DNA of 55,106 nt from Kiritimatiellota bacterium. GTDB taxonomy: Bacteria; Verrucomicrobiota; Kiritimatiellia; Kiritimatiellales; Tichowtungiaceae. This document shows, piece by piece, positions 10,114 to 18,774 of the stretch. Under the pieces are notes generated by a model. It was not told where the DNA came from, made no database searches, and saw only the letters and a list, made by a program, of their open reading frames with translations. Location: assembly GCA_014381785.1 (NCBI GenBank), contig JACNKZ010000029.1:1-55106 (forward strand), given 5' to 3'. The stretch's first letter is position 1. Each line of letters begins with the position of its first letter. Both the position numbers and the translations under genes were made by a program.

Positions 10114-10275
10114 TTAGGCTTCCGGTTCGAAGTATTCCTTCTCCGCGCCGCACTCAGGGCAAACCCAGTCAGCAGGCAGGTCAGCAAACGGTGTTCCAGC
10201 GGCTACGCCGTTATCGGGATCGCCCACTGCCGGATCGTAAATGTAACCGCAAGGTGTACATACATATTTTCCCAT
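10114..10275 (-). CDS. Rubredoxin
   Basis: A 53-residue one-iron electron carrier. It reads [20 protein letters not shown], then [19 protein letters not shown], with the two iron-binding pairs Cys6-x2-Cys9 (CTPCGY) and Cys39-x2-Cys42 (CPECG). The length is exactly typical. An AGGAGG Shine-Dalgarno site lies 8 bases before the ATG. It sits as a single gene between the DHODH-like gene and nifJ, and probably serves anaerobic electron transfer or oxygen/superoxide defence together with the pyruvate:ferredoxin system. Identification is secure despite its small size. Confidence 0.95.
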   Translation of the reverse strand: MGKYVCTPCGYIYDPAVGDPDNGVAAGTPFADLPADWVCPECGAEKEYFEPEA

Positions 10276-10488
10276 CTCTCATCCTCCTGGTTGGTTAATA
10301 AATCGAACCCAACTTTAGGCAGGGGGTCAGGGCTTGTCGAATAGAAATCAGAGGGAATGGATGGTCGGGGTGATGGAGTGGTGGATGAGTGAATTTGTGC
10401 GGTTTATCCAGCTTTCCAATGGTTCGGCAGGCTCACCACAGGTGTTTGGAAAAACCGGCTAAAAAGTAACGCCGATGGCGTCATAAAT

Positions 10489-10546
10489 TCCAATGCTTGG
10501 AAGCAGGCTGAGCCTGCACCCGACTATTTTTCCAATGTTTGGAAAA
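10489..10546. repeat. Composite repeat: palindrome - AGGCTGAGCCT - palindrome
   Basis: TTCCAATGCTTGGAA (10489-10503), then GCAGGCTGAGCCTGC, then TTTTCCAATGTTTGGAAAA (ending 10546). The same order, in the opposite orientation, occurs at 22731-22790 and 37043-37104, and a partial copy lies near 3885-3918. Confidence 0.8.
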
Positions 10547-10557
10547 CGGTGCTGGGT

Positions 10558-10619
10558 AGGGCGAACTCTCCGGGTGAGCCGTCGTTCAGGATCAGCGGCT
10601 CGTTCGGAGAACTCGCCCT
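10558..10619. repeat. REP-like inverted repeat (AGGGCGAACTCTCCG family), copy 1
   Basis: AGGGCGAACTCTCCG pairs with CGGAGAACTCGCCCT (13 of 15), with an inner GAGCCG/CGGCTC pair. The same design occurs at 23938-23997 with a perfect 16-base stem. Confidence 0.75.
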
Positions 10620-10635
10620 GCCTGAGGGATTAAAG

Positions 10636-10668
10636 AAAAAGCCGCCCCGGAAATCCGGAGCGGCTTTT
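10636..10668 (-). terminator. Intrinsic terminator after nifJ
   Basis: On the minus strand AAAAGCCGCTCCGG pairs with CCGGGGCGGCTTTTT with one mismatch, followed by T residues, about 22 bases after the nifJ stop. Confidence 0.88.
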
Positions 10669-10690
10669 GGGGTTCAGTTGAACCGGTCGC

Positions 10691-13600
10691 TTACATGATT
10701 TTCCCGAGCTGTTCGAGGAAGGTCATGCGGGCTTTGGCGTCAACTTCAGCCTGAGCGAAGAGAGCTTCGGCTTCGTCCGGAGCCGATTTGAGCAGCGCGG
10801 TGTAGCGGCGCTCAGAGCGGATGAACTCTTGGAAGTCACCTTTCGGCGGACGGCTGTCCCAGCTGAAACGGTTTTCTTCGAGAGCCGGGTTGTAGCGGTA
10901 GAGCGGCCAGTAACCGCACTCTGCTGCCCGTTTCTCTTCGGTCTGCGTTTTCATCATGTCGATACCGTGTGCAATACAGGGAGCGTAAGCCAGGATGATC
11001 GACGGGCCGTTATAGGCCGCGGCTTCTTCGAAGGCTTTCTGCGTCTGCATGCGGTTGGCACCCATGGCGATGGAGGCGACGTAGACGTAGCCGTAGCTCA
11101 TGCACATGAAGCCGAGGTTCTTTTTGCCTTGGCGTTTGCCAGCGGCGGCGAACTGCGCAACCGCGCCGAGCGGGGTGGCTTTGGAAGCCTGTCCGCCGGT
11201 GTTGGAATACACTTCGGTGTCCATCACGAGGATGTTGACGTTTTTGCCGGAGGCGACCACGTGGTCGAGTCCGCCGTAACCGATGTCGTAGGCCCATCCG
11301 TCACCCCCGAAGATCCAGACGCTTTTGTCAACGAAGTAGTCCTGGAGCTCTTTGATCTTGGCGAGAACTTCTTTGAGTTCACCGGAGGCGGCTTCCACAG
11401 CGGCCGGCAGGAGGGCTTTCACAGCGTTCTGTGCGGCAACCGCTTCGTCGCTGATGCAGTTGTCAACGCCGACATCCACTGCGGTGTTCATCGCGGCGGC
11501 CAGATCGGCGCCAACGCCCAGTTCGAGGGCTTTGGCCACATTGCTATGGAGCAATTTACGGTTGGAATCGACTGCCAGGCGCATGCCCATGCCGTATTCG
11601 GCGTTGTCTTCGAACAGGGAGTTGGCCCAGGTCGGCCCGCGGCCTTCTTTGCTTTTGCAGTACGGGATGGCCGGGAAGGTTCCACCGTAAATGGAGGAGC
11701 AACCCGTGGCGTTGGCAACCATCATGTTCTCGCCGTACAGCTGGGTAACCAGTTTGACGTACGGGGTTTCGCCGCAACCGGCGCAGGCGCCGGAGAACTC
11801 AAACAGCGGCTTTTTGAACTGCAGCCCTTTGAGGGTGTTCACGTTGATGCCGTCGAGGACGTTATCCGGAAGGTCGTCGAAGAAGGCAACTTTCTCGCGC
11901 TGGCCGTTGGCCAGATGCTCGTCGAGGGTGATGAACTGCAGGGCTTTGGTTTTGGCCGGGCAGGTTTCCACACAGACACCGCAGCCGGTACAGTCTTCAC
12001 AGTAGATCTGCAGACGATACTCGAGGTCGCGCTCGTTCTTGGTGTTCGACTTGATGGTCGTGAAGCCTTCCGGTTTGTCGGCCAGATCCGCCGGGGCAAT
12101 CTGCTTGGCGCGGACGACGGCATGCGGACAGGACATGACACACTGGTTACACTGAATGCAGTTTTCGCTGACCCACCGCGGAACGCGCGGAGCGATGCCG
12201 CGTTTTTCCAGTTTGGTGGTTGCGGTCGGCAGGGTGCCGTCGATGGACATTTTGGAAACCGGTACGTCGTCGCCTTTAAGCAACAGAACGGGTTCCATGA
12301 CGTCTTTAGCGAAGGTGCCGGCCGGCTCGGTGATGAGCGTCGGAAATTCATAGGATTCCGTGATTTCCGCCGGAACAACCACTTCTTCGAGAGCCGCGAC
12401 GGAGTTGTCGATGGCATCCCAGTTCATCTTCACAATGTCTTCACCTTTGCGGGTGTAGCTCTTTTTGGCCGCGGCTTTGATCAGCTCGATGGCTTTGTCC
12501 GCATCTAGAACCCCGGAAAGTTTGAAGAACGCCGTCATCATGACGGTGTTAATGCGGTTTCCGAGTCCGCTGGCTGTTGCGATTTTGAGCGCATCAATGT
12601 TGAAGACCTTGATTTTGCGATCGATGATGATCTGCTGCATCTCTCTGGTCAGGTGGTTGAAGACCTGATCGGTGGGAATTTCCGAGTTCAGCAGGAAGGT
12701 TCCGCCTTCTTTGATTGCTCCGAGCATGTCGTAGCGACCGATGTAGGCCGGGTTATGACAGGCAATGAAGTCTGCATTTTGAATCAAGTAGGGGTAGTTC
12801 ACTTTGCTCTTGCCGAAGCGCAGATGCGAAACCGTGATGCCGTAGGACTTTTTGGAGTCGTATACGAAGTATCCCTGCGCGTTCATGTCGGTGTTGTCAC
12901 CGATGATCTTGATGGAGTTCTTGTTGGCACCCACGGTACCGTCTGAACCCAGACCCCAGAACATGCAGTTGACCACGTCGTCGGCTTCGATACGGATCGG
13001 CGCGCCGACTGTGAGGGATTTGTTGGTGACATCGTCGTTGATGCCGACGGTGAATCCGTGGAAGGCTTCGGCGCCGAGGTGATCGTAGACGGCTTTGACC
13101 ATCGCCGGGGTGAACTCTTTGGAAGAGAGACCGTAGCGACCGCCGATGATTTCGATGTTCTTATTCTGCAGAACGCTGACCACATCGAGGTAGAGCGGCT
13201 CGCCGGTTGCGCCCGGCTCTTTGGTGCGGTCGAGAACGGCAATTTTATTGCAGCTTTCCGGAAGCGCTTGAACGAAGTGTTTCGCGGAGAACGGACGGTA
13301 CAAACGGACTTTGATCAGGCCGAGTTTTTCGCCCTGAGCGTTCAGCTTGCTGATGGTCTGCTCGATGGTGTCGCAGGCGGAACCCATGGCGATGATGACT
13401 TTTTCAGCATCCGGTGCTCCGACGTAGTCGAACAGGTTGTACTGACGACCGATCTTGGCGGCAACTTTATCCATGTATTCCTGAACGATTTCCGGAATGG
13501 CATCGTAGAATTTGTTAACGGTTTCGCGGCCCTGGAAGTAGACATCCGGGTTCTGCGCGGCAACTTTGAGCATCGGAGCGTCCGGGCGAAGACCGCGTGC

Positions 13601-14212
13601 GCGGAAGGCTTCCACAAATTCCGGCTCGAGGAGCTCTTTCATGACGGAGTAGTCGACATCTTCGACTTTCTGCACTTCGTGGGAGGTGCGGAAACCGTCG
13701 AAGAAGTTGAGGAACGGCACGGAGGCTTTCAGTGTGGCGAGGTGGGAGACCATCGCAAGGTCCATGGTTTCCTGAATGCCGTTGGCGGCGATCATGGCAA
13801 ACCCGGTGTTGCGAACGCTCATGACATCGGAGTGGTCGCCGAAAATAGAGAGCGACTGCGCGGCGAGCGAGCGGGCGGATACGTGGAAAACCGTCGGGAG
13901 CATTTCGCCGGCGATCTTATACATATTAGGGATCATCAGCAGCAGACCCTGCGATGCGGTGAAGGTTGTGGTGAGAGCACCACCGGTTAACGCACCGTGT
14001 ACGGCACCGGCAGCACCGGCTTCCGATTGCATTTCCGTCACACCAACGGTCGTGCCGAAGATGTTTTTGCGACCTTGAGCCGCCCAGATGTCCGAATACT
14101 CACCCATGTTCGAAGACGGGGTGATCGGGTAAATCGCGGCGATTTCACTAAAAGCATATGCCACGTGCGCCGCTGCGGTGTTTCCGTCAATAGTAACCAT
14201 TTTCTTGCTCAT
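10691..14212 (-). CDS. nifJ: Pyruvate:ferredoxin (flavodoxin) oxidoreductase
   Basis: This 1173-residue single-chain enzyme makes acetyl-CoA, CO2 and reduced ferredoxin from pyruvate, feeding the Pta-AckA pathway encoded earlier. Domain order: N-terminal pyrimidine-binding domain (MVTIDGNTAAAHVAYAFSE, ITPSSNMGEYSD), transketolase-C-like and gamma domains, then two 4Fe-4S motifs around residues 690-760 (CIQCNQCVMSCPHA and CTGCGVCVETCPAK). A C-terminal TPP domain has ACAGCGETPYVKL, TGCSSIYGG, FGGDGWAYDIGYGG and SNTGGQASK. AGGAGG precedes the ATG. The length equals that of typical NifJ/PFOR. It is a stand-alone gene with its own terminator. Confidence 0.98.
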   Translation of the reverse strand: MSKKMVTIDGNTAAAHVAYAFSEIAAIYPITPSSNMGEYSDIWAAQGRKNIFGTTVGVTEMQSEAGAAGAVHGALTGGALTTTFTASQGLLLMIPNMYKIAGEMLPTVFHVSARSLAAQSLSIFGDHSDVMSVRNTGFAMIAANGIQETMDLAMVSHLATLKASVPFLNFFDGFRTSHEVQKVEDVDYSVMKELLEPEFVEAFRARGLRPDAPMLKVAAQNPDVYFQGRETVNKFYDAIPEIVQEYMDKVAAKIGRQYNLFDYVGAPDAEKVIIAMGSACDTIEQTISKLNAQGEKLGLIKVRLYRPFSAKHFVQALPESCNKIAVLDRTKEPGATGEPLYLDVVSVLQNKNIEIIGGRYGLSSKEFTPAMVKAVYDHLGAEAFHGFTVGINDDVTNKSLTVGAPIRIEADDVVNCMFWGLGSDGTVGANKNSIKIIGDNTDMNAQGYFVYDSKKSYGITVSHLRFGKSKVNYPYLIQNADFIACHNPAYIGRYDMLGAIKEGGTFLLNSEIPTDQVFNHLTREMQQIIIDRKIKVFNIDALKIATASGLGNRINTVMMTAFFKLSGVLDADKAIELIKAAAKKSYTRKGEDIVKMNWDAIDNSVAALEEVVVPAEITESYEFPTLITEPAGTFAKDVMEPVLLLKGDDVPVSKMSIDGTLPTATTKLEKRGIAPRVPRWVSENCIQCNQCVMSCPHAVVRAKQIAPADLADKPEGFTTIKSNTKNERDLEYRLQIYCEDCTGCGVCVETCPAKTKALQFITLDEHLANGQREKVAFFDDLPDNVLDGINVNTLKGLQFKKPLFEFSGACAGCGETPYVKLVTQLYGENMMVANATGCSSIYGGTFPAIPYCKSKEGRGPTWANSLFEDNAEYGMGMRLAVDSNRKLLHSNVAKALELGVGADLAAAMNTAVDVGVDNCISDEAVAAQNAVKALLPAAVEAASGELKEVLAKIKELQDYFVDKSVWIFGGDGWAYDIGYGGLDHVVASGKNVNILVMDTEVYSNTGGQASKATPLGAVAQFAAAGKRQGKKNLGFMCMSYGYVYVASIAMGANRMQTQKAFEEAAAYNGPSIILAYAPCIAHGIDMMKTQTEEKRAAECGYWPLYRYNPALEENRFSWDSRPPKGDFQEFIRSERRYTALLKSAPDEAEALFAQAEVDAKARMTFLEQLGKIM

Positions 14213-14444
14213 GTCTGCTTTTTCCTCCTGAGGTTTTGCAGTTTATATTAAAAATCCGTCAAAATAACTGTTGCCTGTTCGTTCGATTCGCCAACTTCCA
14301 CCAGTTTTCCGTAAGAAACAGAGTTTTTACCCCGCCAATTTTTACGCTTTTTCTGGTAAAGCCGAGAGAGTTCCAGAAAACGCCTCGGAAAAGAAGCCAA
14401 ATAGACCGCTGTTTTCTATTTATACCGGGTATAAAAAAGATAAT
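14213..14444. other. nifJ upstream region
   Basis: No gene. It holds a strong Shine-Dalgarno site for nifJ (CAGGAGGAAA on the minus strand). A 17-base palindrome TTTATACC-G-GGTATAAA at 14419-14435, ten bases from the end of the SDR gene, may be an operator or the SDR transcript end. Confidence 0.5.
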
Positions 14445-15314
14445 TCAGCGAAGTTTTTTACGCAACGTGGAGATCGCGATGGCATCGATTAATGCGGCGG
14501 GAAGAAATCGCCGGGCAAATGCACCGAAGTGAGCCACGACGGTAACGCGCACTCGGCGCGGCGGGCGCGCTTTTTCCAAACATTGGAAAACCGCTTTGGC
14601 CACCGCTTCCGGCGGCTTCATAAAGCCTTCGGCTGTGCGTTCGGCGGTACCGTTTTTACGCGTCTCAATCGCCTCCTTATAGAAGGAATAGAAAACCGAG
14701 TCCGGATTGGCTGCAAACTTGCCCGTCCGGTGCGCCAGGGTTTTGGAGAATTTTGTATCGATCGGGCCGGGCTGAACAATAGAAACCGATACCCCAGAAT
14801 CGAACAGCTCGCGGCGTAGCGCGTCGGACGCCGCCTCCACGGCAAACTTGGAGGCCGAGTAGGCACCTGCAAAGGGCAGGGCCAGTTCGCCCAAGACCGA
14901 ACTGATGTTGACGATCCGTCCAAAGCCCTGTTTGCGGAAAACCGGCACAAAGCGGTTGGTCAGTTCCTGCAGGCCGAACAGATTCACCTCAAAAACGGCG
15001 CGCAGCATATCGCGCGAACAATCCTCCATCGCGGCGGCGACACCGAACCCCGCGTTGTTAACCAGCGCGCCGAGCTGCCCGTCGAAACGGCGGAGCACTT
15101 CGTTTGAGGCGTCAGCAATCGATGCACTGTCGGTTACATCCAGCTGAACCGGCTCAAACCCCGCGGCGCGCAGCATCTCCAGATCTTCGGCTTTGCGCGC
15201 CGTCGGCGCAACCTGCCAACCGCGCTCGCGCAGTAGCTTCGCCGTCGCCAGCCCGATGCCGGAAGAGCATCCCGTCACCAGCACGGTTTTGGTTGTGATC
15301 GGTGCGGCTTTCAT
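14445..15314 (-). CDS. Short-chain dehydrogenase/reductase (NAD(P)-dependent)
   Basis: This 289-residue classical SDR has nucleotide-binding TGCSSGIG, then NNAGFG, the active-site Ser in NISSVLG and the catalytic YSASK. The C-terminus is hydrophobic/basic, as in SDRs acting on lipid or retinol-like substrates, but the substrate is unknown. The ATG overlaps the stop of the upstream methyltransferase (ATGA), so both are co-translated. Bases 14571-14590 within the gene are a full copy of the TTTTCCAA/TTGGAAAA palindrome, translated as FQCLEK. Confidence 0.85.
   Translation of the reverse strand: MKAAPITTKTVLVTGCSSGIGLATAKLLRERGWQVAPTARKAEDLEMLRAAGFEPVQLDVTDSASIADASNEVLRRFDGQLGALVNNAGFGVAAAMEDCSRDMLRAVFEVNLFGLQELTNRFVPVFRKQGFGRIVNISSVLGELALPFAGAYSASKFAVEAASDALRRELFDSGVSVSIVQPGPIDTKFSKTLAHRTGKFAANPDSVFYSFYKEAIETRKNGTAERTAEGFMKPPEAVAKAVFQCLEKARPPRRVRVTVVAHFGAFARRFLPAALIDAIAISTLRKKLR
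14571..14590. repeat. Palindromic repeat inside the SDR gene
   Basis: TTTTTCCAAACATTGGAAAA. Read on the coding (minus) strand it encodes FQCLEK near the C-terminal end of the SDR. Confidence 0.85.
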
Positions 15315-16129
15315 CGTTTCGTTCCCGTGGTGGCGAAGACACCGAGCGCGCCCCATGCATTGGGAGCGGCGGCGGCTTTTTTAATTTTCCGCAGCTGCGG
15401 CAGGGCGAGCAGTTTCTGGAGTCGGGTCAGCATCTCGACCCGGAACAGGACGGCCACGCCGAGGAAATAGTTTATGCCGATATCTTCGCTGGTGATCGGT
15501 TTGATGGTTGTCGAAACCTCCTGGTAGCCCGCTTTGGTGAGCAGGCCGAATAGTTGCGAACCGATCAGCCGGTTGCCGCCTTTACGTTTCTGACCCGCGC
15601 CCGTTTTGCGGATGAATTTCACAAAGGCATCACTTTCCGGAGAGAAGCTGGTCCAGTTGTCGTCGATATCGAGGATGCACAGCACGCCGCCGGGTTTGAG
15701 AATTTTCCAAACATTGGAAAGTGCGACCTCCGGTTTTTCCAAATGTTGGAAAACAAAGCGGGCATAGACAAAATCGAAGCTGTTTTCCGGCAGGTTGAGG
15801 TCATAGAGATTGCCGAGAGCGAAGGAAACATTCTCAAGGCCTTCGGATTCTTTGGCCTGATGCGCCGTGGCGATCAGTTCTTCGTTGATGTCGACGCCGG
15901 TTACATCGCCGTCGCCGATCGCCTTGGCCAGCTCGCAGGCGGTGAAGCCCGGTCCGCAGGCGAGGTCGAGCACCTTCATGCCGGGTTTCAGTCCGGACTC
16001 AGACCAGATTTCCTGCTCCTGTTTCAACGCGATCGTGGTCTGTAGTTTCAAGCGTTCGAGTTCCTCGGCATTCTTTTTGAATTTCCCGAACTGATACGAT
16101 CCGGCATCGGTAAGATTCTGTGTGCTCAT
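15311..16129 (-). CDS. Class I SAM-dependent methyltransferase
   Basis: This 272-residue protein has motif I VLDLACGPGFTACELA with the acidic motif GVDINEE, followed by NSFDFVYARFVFQHLEKPE and LKPGGVLCILDID (motifs II-III of UbiE/Methyltransf_11-type enzymes). ATG 16129 has AGGAG at a good distance. The stop overlaps the SDR start by four bases. Two copies of the palindromic repeat lie in the coding region (15703-15720 as SNVWK, 15734-15753 as FQHLEK), within normally conserved motif surroundings. The methyl acceptor is unknown; pairing with an SDR suggests a small-molecule or lipid pathway. Confidence 0.85.
   Translation of the reverse strand: MSTQNLTDAGSYQFGKFKKNAEELERLKLQTTIALKQEQEIWSESGLKPGMKVLDLACGPGFTACELAKAIGDGDVTGVDINEELIATAHQAKESEGLENVSFALGNLYDLNLPENSFDFVYARFVFQHLEKPEVALSNVWKILKPGGVLCILDIDDNWTSFSPESDAFVKFIRKTGAGQKRKGGNRLIGSQLFGLLTKAGYQEVSTTIKPITSEDIGINYFLGVAVLFRVEMLTRLQKLLALPQLRKIKKAAAAPNAWGALGVFATTGTKR
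15703..15753. repeat. Two palindromic repeats inside the methyltransferase gene
   Basis: TTTTCCAAACATTGGAAA at 15703-15720 and TTTTTCCAAATGTTGGAAAA at 15734-15753. They are read in two different frames, giving SNVWK and FQHLEK. Confidence 0.85.
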
Positions 16130-16430
16130 GTTGCTCCTGTCGTAAAACCTCAAGCGTACCTGTTTTTTCCAATGTCTGGAAACTCATATTAGGCAGGGAT
16201 ACATATCCAGTTCATAAGTTCGGTTAAATTTGGGACATATATTTTGTAATCTATTAATTGATAAATAGTTATGTGTTTTATCTATATATTTTCCCATACC
16301 TATATAGGTCCGGGATTATGGAGGTCGTAAATATATCTATTGCAATAGCTTACCTTGTTTAATAACGGTAATTTATTCCCCGGTAATCTTTATTTAAACC
16401 GGCCCTTATCAATGCATCAATACCCGGTCA
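16130..16430. other. AT-rich intergenic region between the methyltransferase and pyrC
   Basis: No gene seen. It holds a palindromic repeat at 16165-16183 (TTTTTCCAATGTCTGGAAA). From about 16185 to 16430 the base use changes to clearly AT-rich, with several CCGG-containing short inverted segments (ACGGTAATTT, CATTACCGGTTAA). The upstream part is probably the promoter of the methyltransferase-SDR unit. The AT-rich part lies after the pyrC stop and has no obvious role. Confidence 0.5.
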
Positions 16431-17849
16431 TTACCGGTTAAAGATGAGGCGCTGTCCGCGCACGGCAGGATTGACCGCATTGTTTTGCCATGCGATCTGA
16501 CCGGAGACGATGGTGGTGTCGACCGAGGAGCGGAAGGTGATGCCTTCGAAGGGCGACCAGCCGCATTTGTAGAGAATGGTTTCTTTGGTGACGGGGTTGG
16601 GGCGGTTGAGGTCGACCAGTACGAGGTCGGCCCAGTAGCCCTCGCGAATGAAGCCGCGCTCCTGCACGTTGAAAATGCGCGCGGGGCTGTGCGCAATTTT
16701 TTCGGCAATGGTTTCGAGGCTTAGAATTTCGTTGTGAAAATGTTCCAGTACGGAGGGCAGGGCGGATTGGATGACCGGCATGCCGGAGGGCGCGCTCCAG
16801 TAGGTTCCGCTTTTTTCTTCGAGTGTGTGCGGGGCGTGGTCGGTGCCGATGGTGGCGAGCCGATCGCTGACGAGCCCTTTGAGCAGGGCGTCGCGGTCGG
16901 CGGCGGTTTTGATGGCCGGGTTGCATTTGACCAGCGAGCCTTTTGTGTCGTAGGCGGAGTCGTCGAAGAAGAGGTGGTGTACACAGGCCTCGCCAGTGAT
17001 GTTGTTTCCCTGTTCTTCGGTAAAGCATTCGTTTTCGCGGGCGGTGCCGACGCGCACAACCCGGGAGTCGAACAGGTCGAGCTCGGCGGCGGTGCTGATG
17101 TGCAGAATGTGCAGCCGCGTTTCGTATTTGCGTGCCAGTTCAACGGCCACTTTTGAGGATTCGTAGCAGGCTTCAGCGCTGCGGATGAGCGGGTGGGCCG
17201 AGAAGGGGGTGGCGTCGCCGTACTGCTCACGGAAACGTTTCGTGTTTTCGGTGATGATTTTCGCGTTTTCGCAGTGAGCGGTCAGGTTGACCGGACACTC
17301 GCGGAACAGATCTTCCAACGTTTGGATGCGATCGACCAGCATGTCGCCGGTCGAGGAGCCCATGTAGACCTTTACGCCGCAGACGTTGGCGCGGTCGACG
17401 GCTTTAATCTCATCCAGATTGTTGAGCGAAGCGCCGAGATAGAACGAGTAGTTGGTCGTCATCTTTTCGGCGGCGATGGAAAACTTTTCTTCGAGCCGTT
17501 TGTTGGTGACGGCCGGCGGGTTGGTGTTGGGCATTTCCATCACGGAGGTGACCCCCCCGGCAACGGCGGCGGCCGATTCGGTCGTCATATCGCCTTTTTG
17601 CGTCAGGCCCGGCTCGCGGAAGTGAACATGACAGTCGATCATGCCGGGCAGCAGCGCTTTGCCGGAGGCGTCGATGACGATATCGGCCTCGGCTGAAATG
17701 GAGCTGTCGATGCGGTCAATGCGTCCGTTGCGGATCAATACGTCGCCGGAAAAGATAACGCCTTCGTTAACAATATCTGCGTTTTTAATCAGAATGGATG
17801 GAAGATCGGAGTGCTGGAGGGTTGGAATACTGGATTTCTGCTCATTCAT
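16431..17849 (-). CDS. pyrC: Dihydroorotase, class I type
   Basis: This 472-residue amidohydrolase forms dihydroorotate in pyrimidine synthesis. Metal ligands are seen in GMIDCHVHFREPG (HxH), with HILHISTAAELD and GTDHAPHTLEEK further on. KVYMGSSTGDM is the region around the third strand. Its size (about 450 residues) places it in the multifunctional-type dihydroorotase class rather than the short E. coli PyrC. It is the last gene of a minus-strand set nadK-lgt-pyrC, 56 bases after lgt. The first 15 residues are poorly conserved, so the start may lie slightly inside. Confidence 0.93.
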   Translation of the reverse strand: MNEQKSSIPTLQHSDLPSILIKNADIVNEGVIFSGDVLIRNGRIDRIDSSISAEADIVIDASGKALLPGMIDCHVHFREPGLTQKGDMTTESAAAVAGGVTSVMEMPNTNPPAVTNKRLEEKFSIAAEKMTTNYSFYLGASLNNLDEIKAVDRANVCGVKVYMGSSTGDMLVDRIQTLEDLFRECPVNLTAHCENAKIITENTKRFREQYGDATPFSAHPLIRSAEACYESSKVAVELARKYETRLHILHISTAAELDLFDSRVVRVGTARENECFTEEQGNNITGEACVHHLFFDDSAYDTKGSLVKCNPAIKTAADRDALLKGLVSDRLATIGTDHAPHTLEEKSGTYWSAPSGMPVIQSALPSVLEHFHNEILSLETIAEKIAHSPARIFNVQERGFIREGYWADLVLVDLNRPNPVTKETILYKCGWSPFEGITFRSSVDTTIVSGQIAWQNNAVNPAVRGQRLIFNR

Positions 17850-17875
17850 AAATCGGACAATATCAGGGTTTTATA

Positions 17876-17911
17876 AATCCAACAATCCACTATTCCTTTA
17901 CTCCCTCATTC
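17876..17911. repeat. ACTCC/ATTCC pseudo-tandem repeat between lgt and pyrC
   Basis: AATCCAACAATCCACTATTCC followed by TTTACTCCCTCATTCC. It is one of six such tracts in this window (also 18731-18754, 21391-21437, 29582-29624, 37795-37862, 49010-49085). Confidence 0.7.
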
Positions 17912-18757
17912 CGCTTTGCAAGGTCGGTAGAGCTTTTTTGCGACGAAGATTGCGATGGCACCCACAATCATAAAACTGGAGAAGAGCTGACCTTTAGTGA
18001 TCCAGCCGAGGTAGAGATCGTAGCCCGCGTCGGGGGTGCGGAAAAATTCGGAGGCGATGCGCGCGGCGGCATAGATCAGCAGAAAGAGAACACTGACGCT
18101 TCCTTCGCGTTTGCCCCACGCGGTTTTACGGACGGCCCACAGGGCGATGAATAGCAACAGCCCTTCGCCCAGTGCTTCGTAGAGCTGTGACGGATGGCGC
18201 GGCGTCGGAACCGCATCGCCCGCCTGAGGAAAGATGACGCCCCACGCCACCTGCGTCGGGCGGCCCCACAGCTCGCCGTTCACAAAGTTGGCGATGCGCC
18301 CGAAAAAGAGTCCGATCGGCGCGACCAGCGCCAGACCGTCGGTCAGATTCCAAAACGGCATTTTCTTTTTCCACGCGTACCATCCGACAACAGCCAGTAC
18401 GCCCAGGATGCCGCCGTGGCTGGCCATGCCGCCCTCCCAGACGCGGAACGCAAAAAGCGGATCCTGAAAAAACAGATCCCGTGCGTAGAACAGGACGTAG
18501 CCGAGGCGTCCGCCGAGGAAAACGCCGAAGATGGCGAGGTGGACAATGAAGTTGCCGAGTTCCTCTTCCGGAACGGCGAACTCCCCGCGTTTGGCGAGGC
18601 GTTTGAGAATCAGGTAGCCGCCGAGAAAACCGAGCAGATAGGCGACGCCGTACCAGCGCACCGCCATCGGCCCCCAGATGTGAAAGAGGACCGGGTTGAG
18701 GTCGTGAGTCCAGTAGGCGAGGAGAGGGGTGTGGGAGTAGTGGAGTAGTGGAGTCAT
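17906..18757 (-). CDS. lgt: Prolipoprotein diacylglyceryl transferase
   Basis: This 283-residue inner-membrane enzyme puts diacylglycerol on lipobox cysteines; its clients in this window include the lipoproteins at 25813, 36166, 44666 and 50550. Several membrane segments are visible. The Lgt signature is present as GRIANFVNGELWGRPTQ, with GGMASHGGILG and HPSQLYEALGEG. The N-terminal MTPLLHYSHTPLLAYW is encoded by an ACTCCACTACTCC repeat tract, and no other start codon exists before the conserved LNPVLF segment, so the repeat supplies the true start. It lies 17 bases after nadK. Confidence 0.95.
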   Translation of the reverse strand: MTPLLHYSHTPLLAYWTHDLNPVLFHIWGPMAVRWYGVAYLLGFLGGYLILKRLAKRGEFAVPEEELGNFIVHLAIFGVFLGGRLGYVLFYARDLFFQDPLFAFRVWEGGMASHGGILGVLAVVGWYAWKKKMPFWNLTDGLALVAPIGLFFGRIANFVNGELWGRPTQVAWGVIFPQAGDAVPTPRHPSQLYEALGEGLLLFIALWAVRKTAWGKREGSVSVLFLLIYAAARIASEFFRTPDAGYDLYLGWITKGQLFSSFMIVGAIAIFVAKKLYRPCKAE

Positions 18758-18774
18758 GAAGTATGGGGGTGCCT

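Larger units (their letters stand above)
10276..10635. other. Intergenic region with repeats upstream of rubredoxin
   Basis: No gene is seen. It contains a degenerate palindrome near 10418, the composite double-palindrome repeat (10489-10546) and a REP-like inverted repeat (10558-10619). The rubredoxin promoter (minus strand) should lie within 10290-10400; no clear boxes were found. Confidence 0.6.

Noticed and set aside
10829-12508. 559-codon open frame on the plus strand, and 13058-13990 likewise
   Set aside because: Both are antisense to nifJ, whose Fe-S and TPP motifs are unmistakable; the plus-strand products are Phe/Val/Gly-rich shadows.
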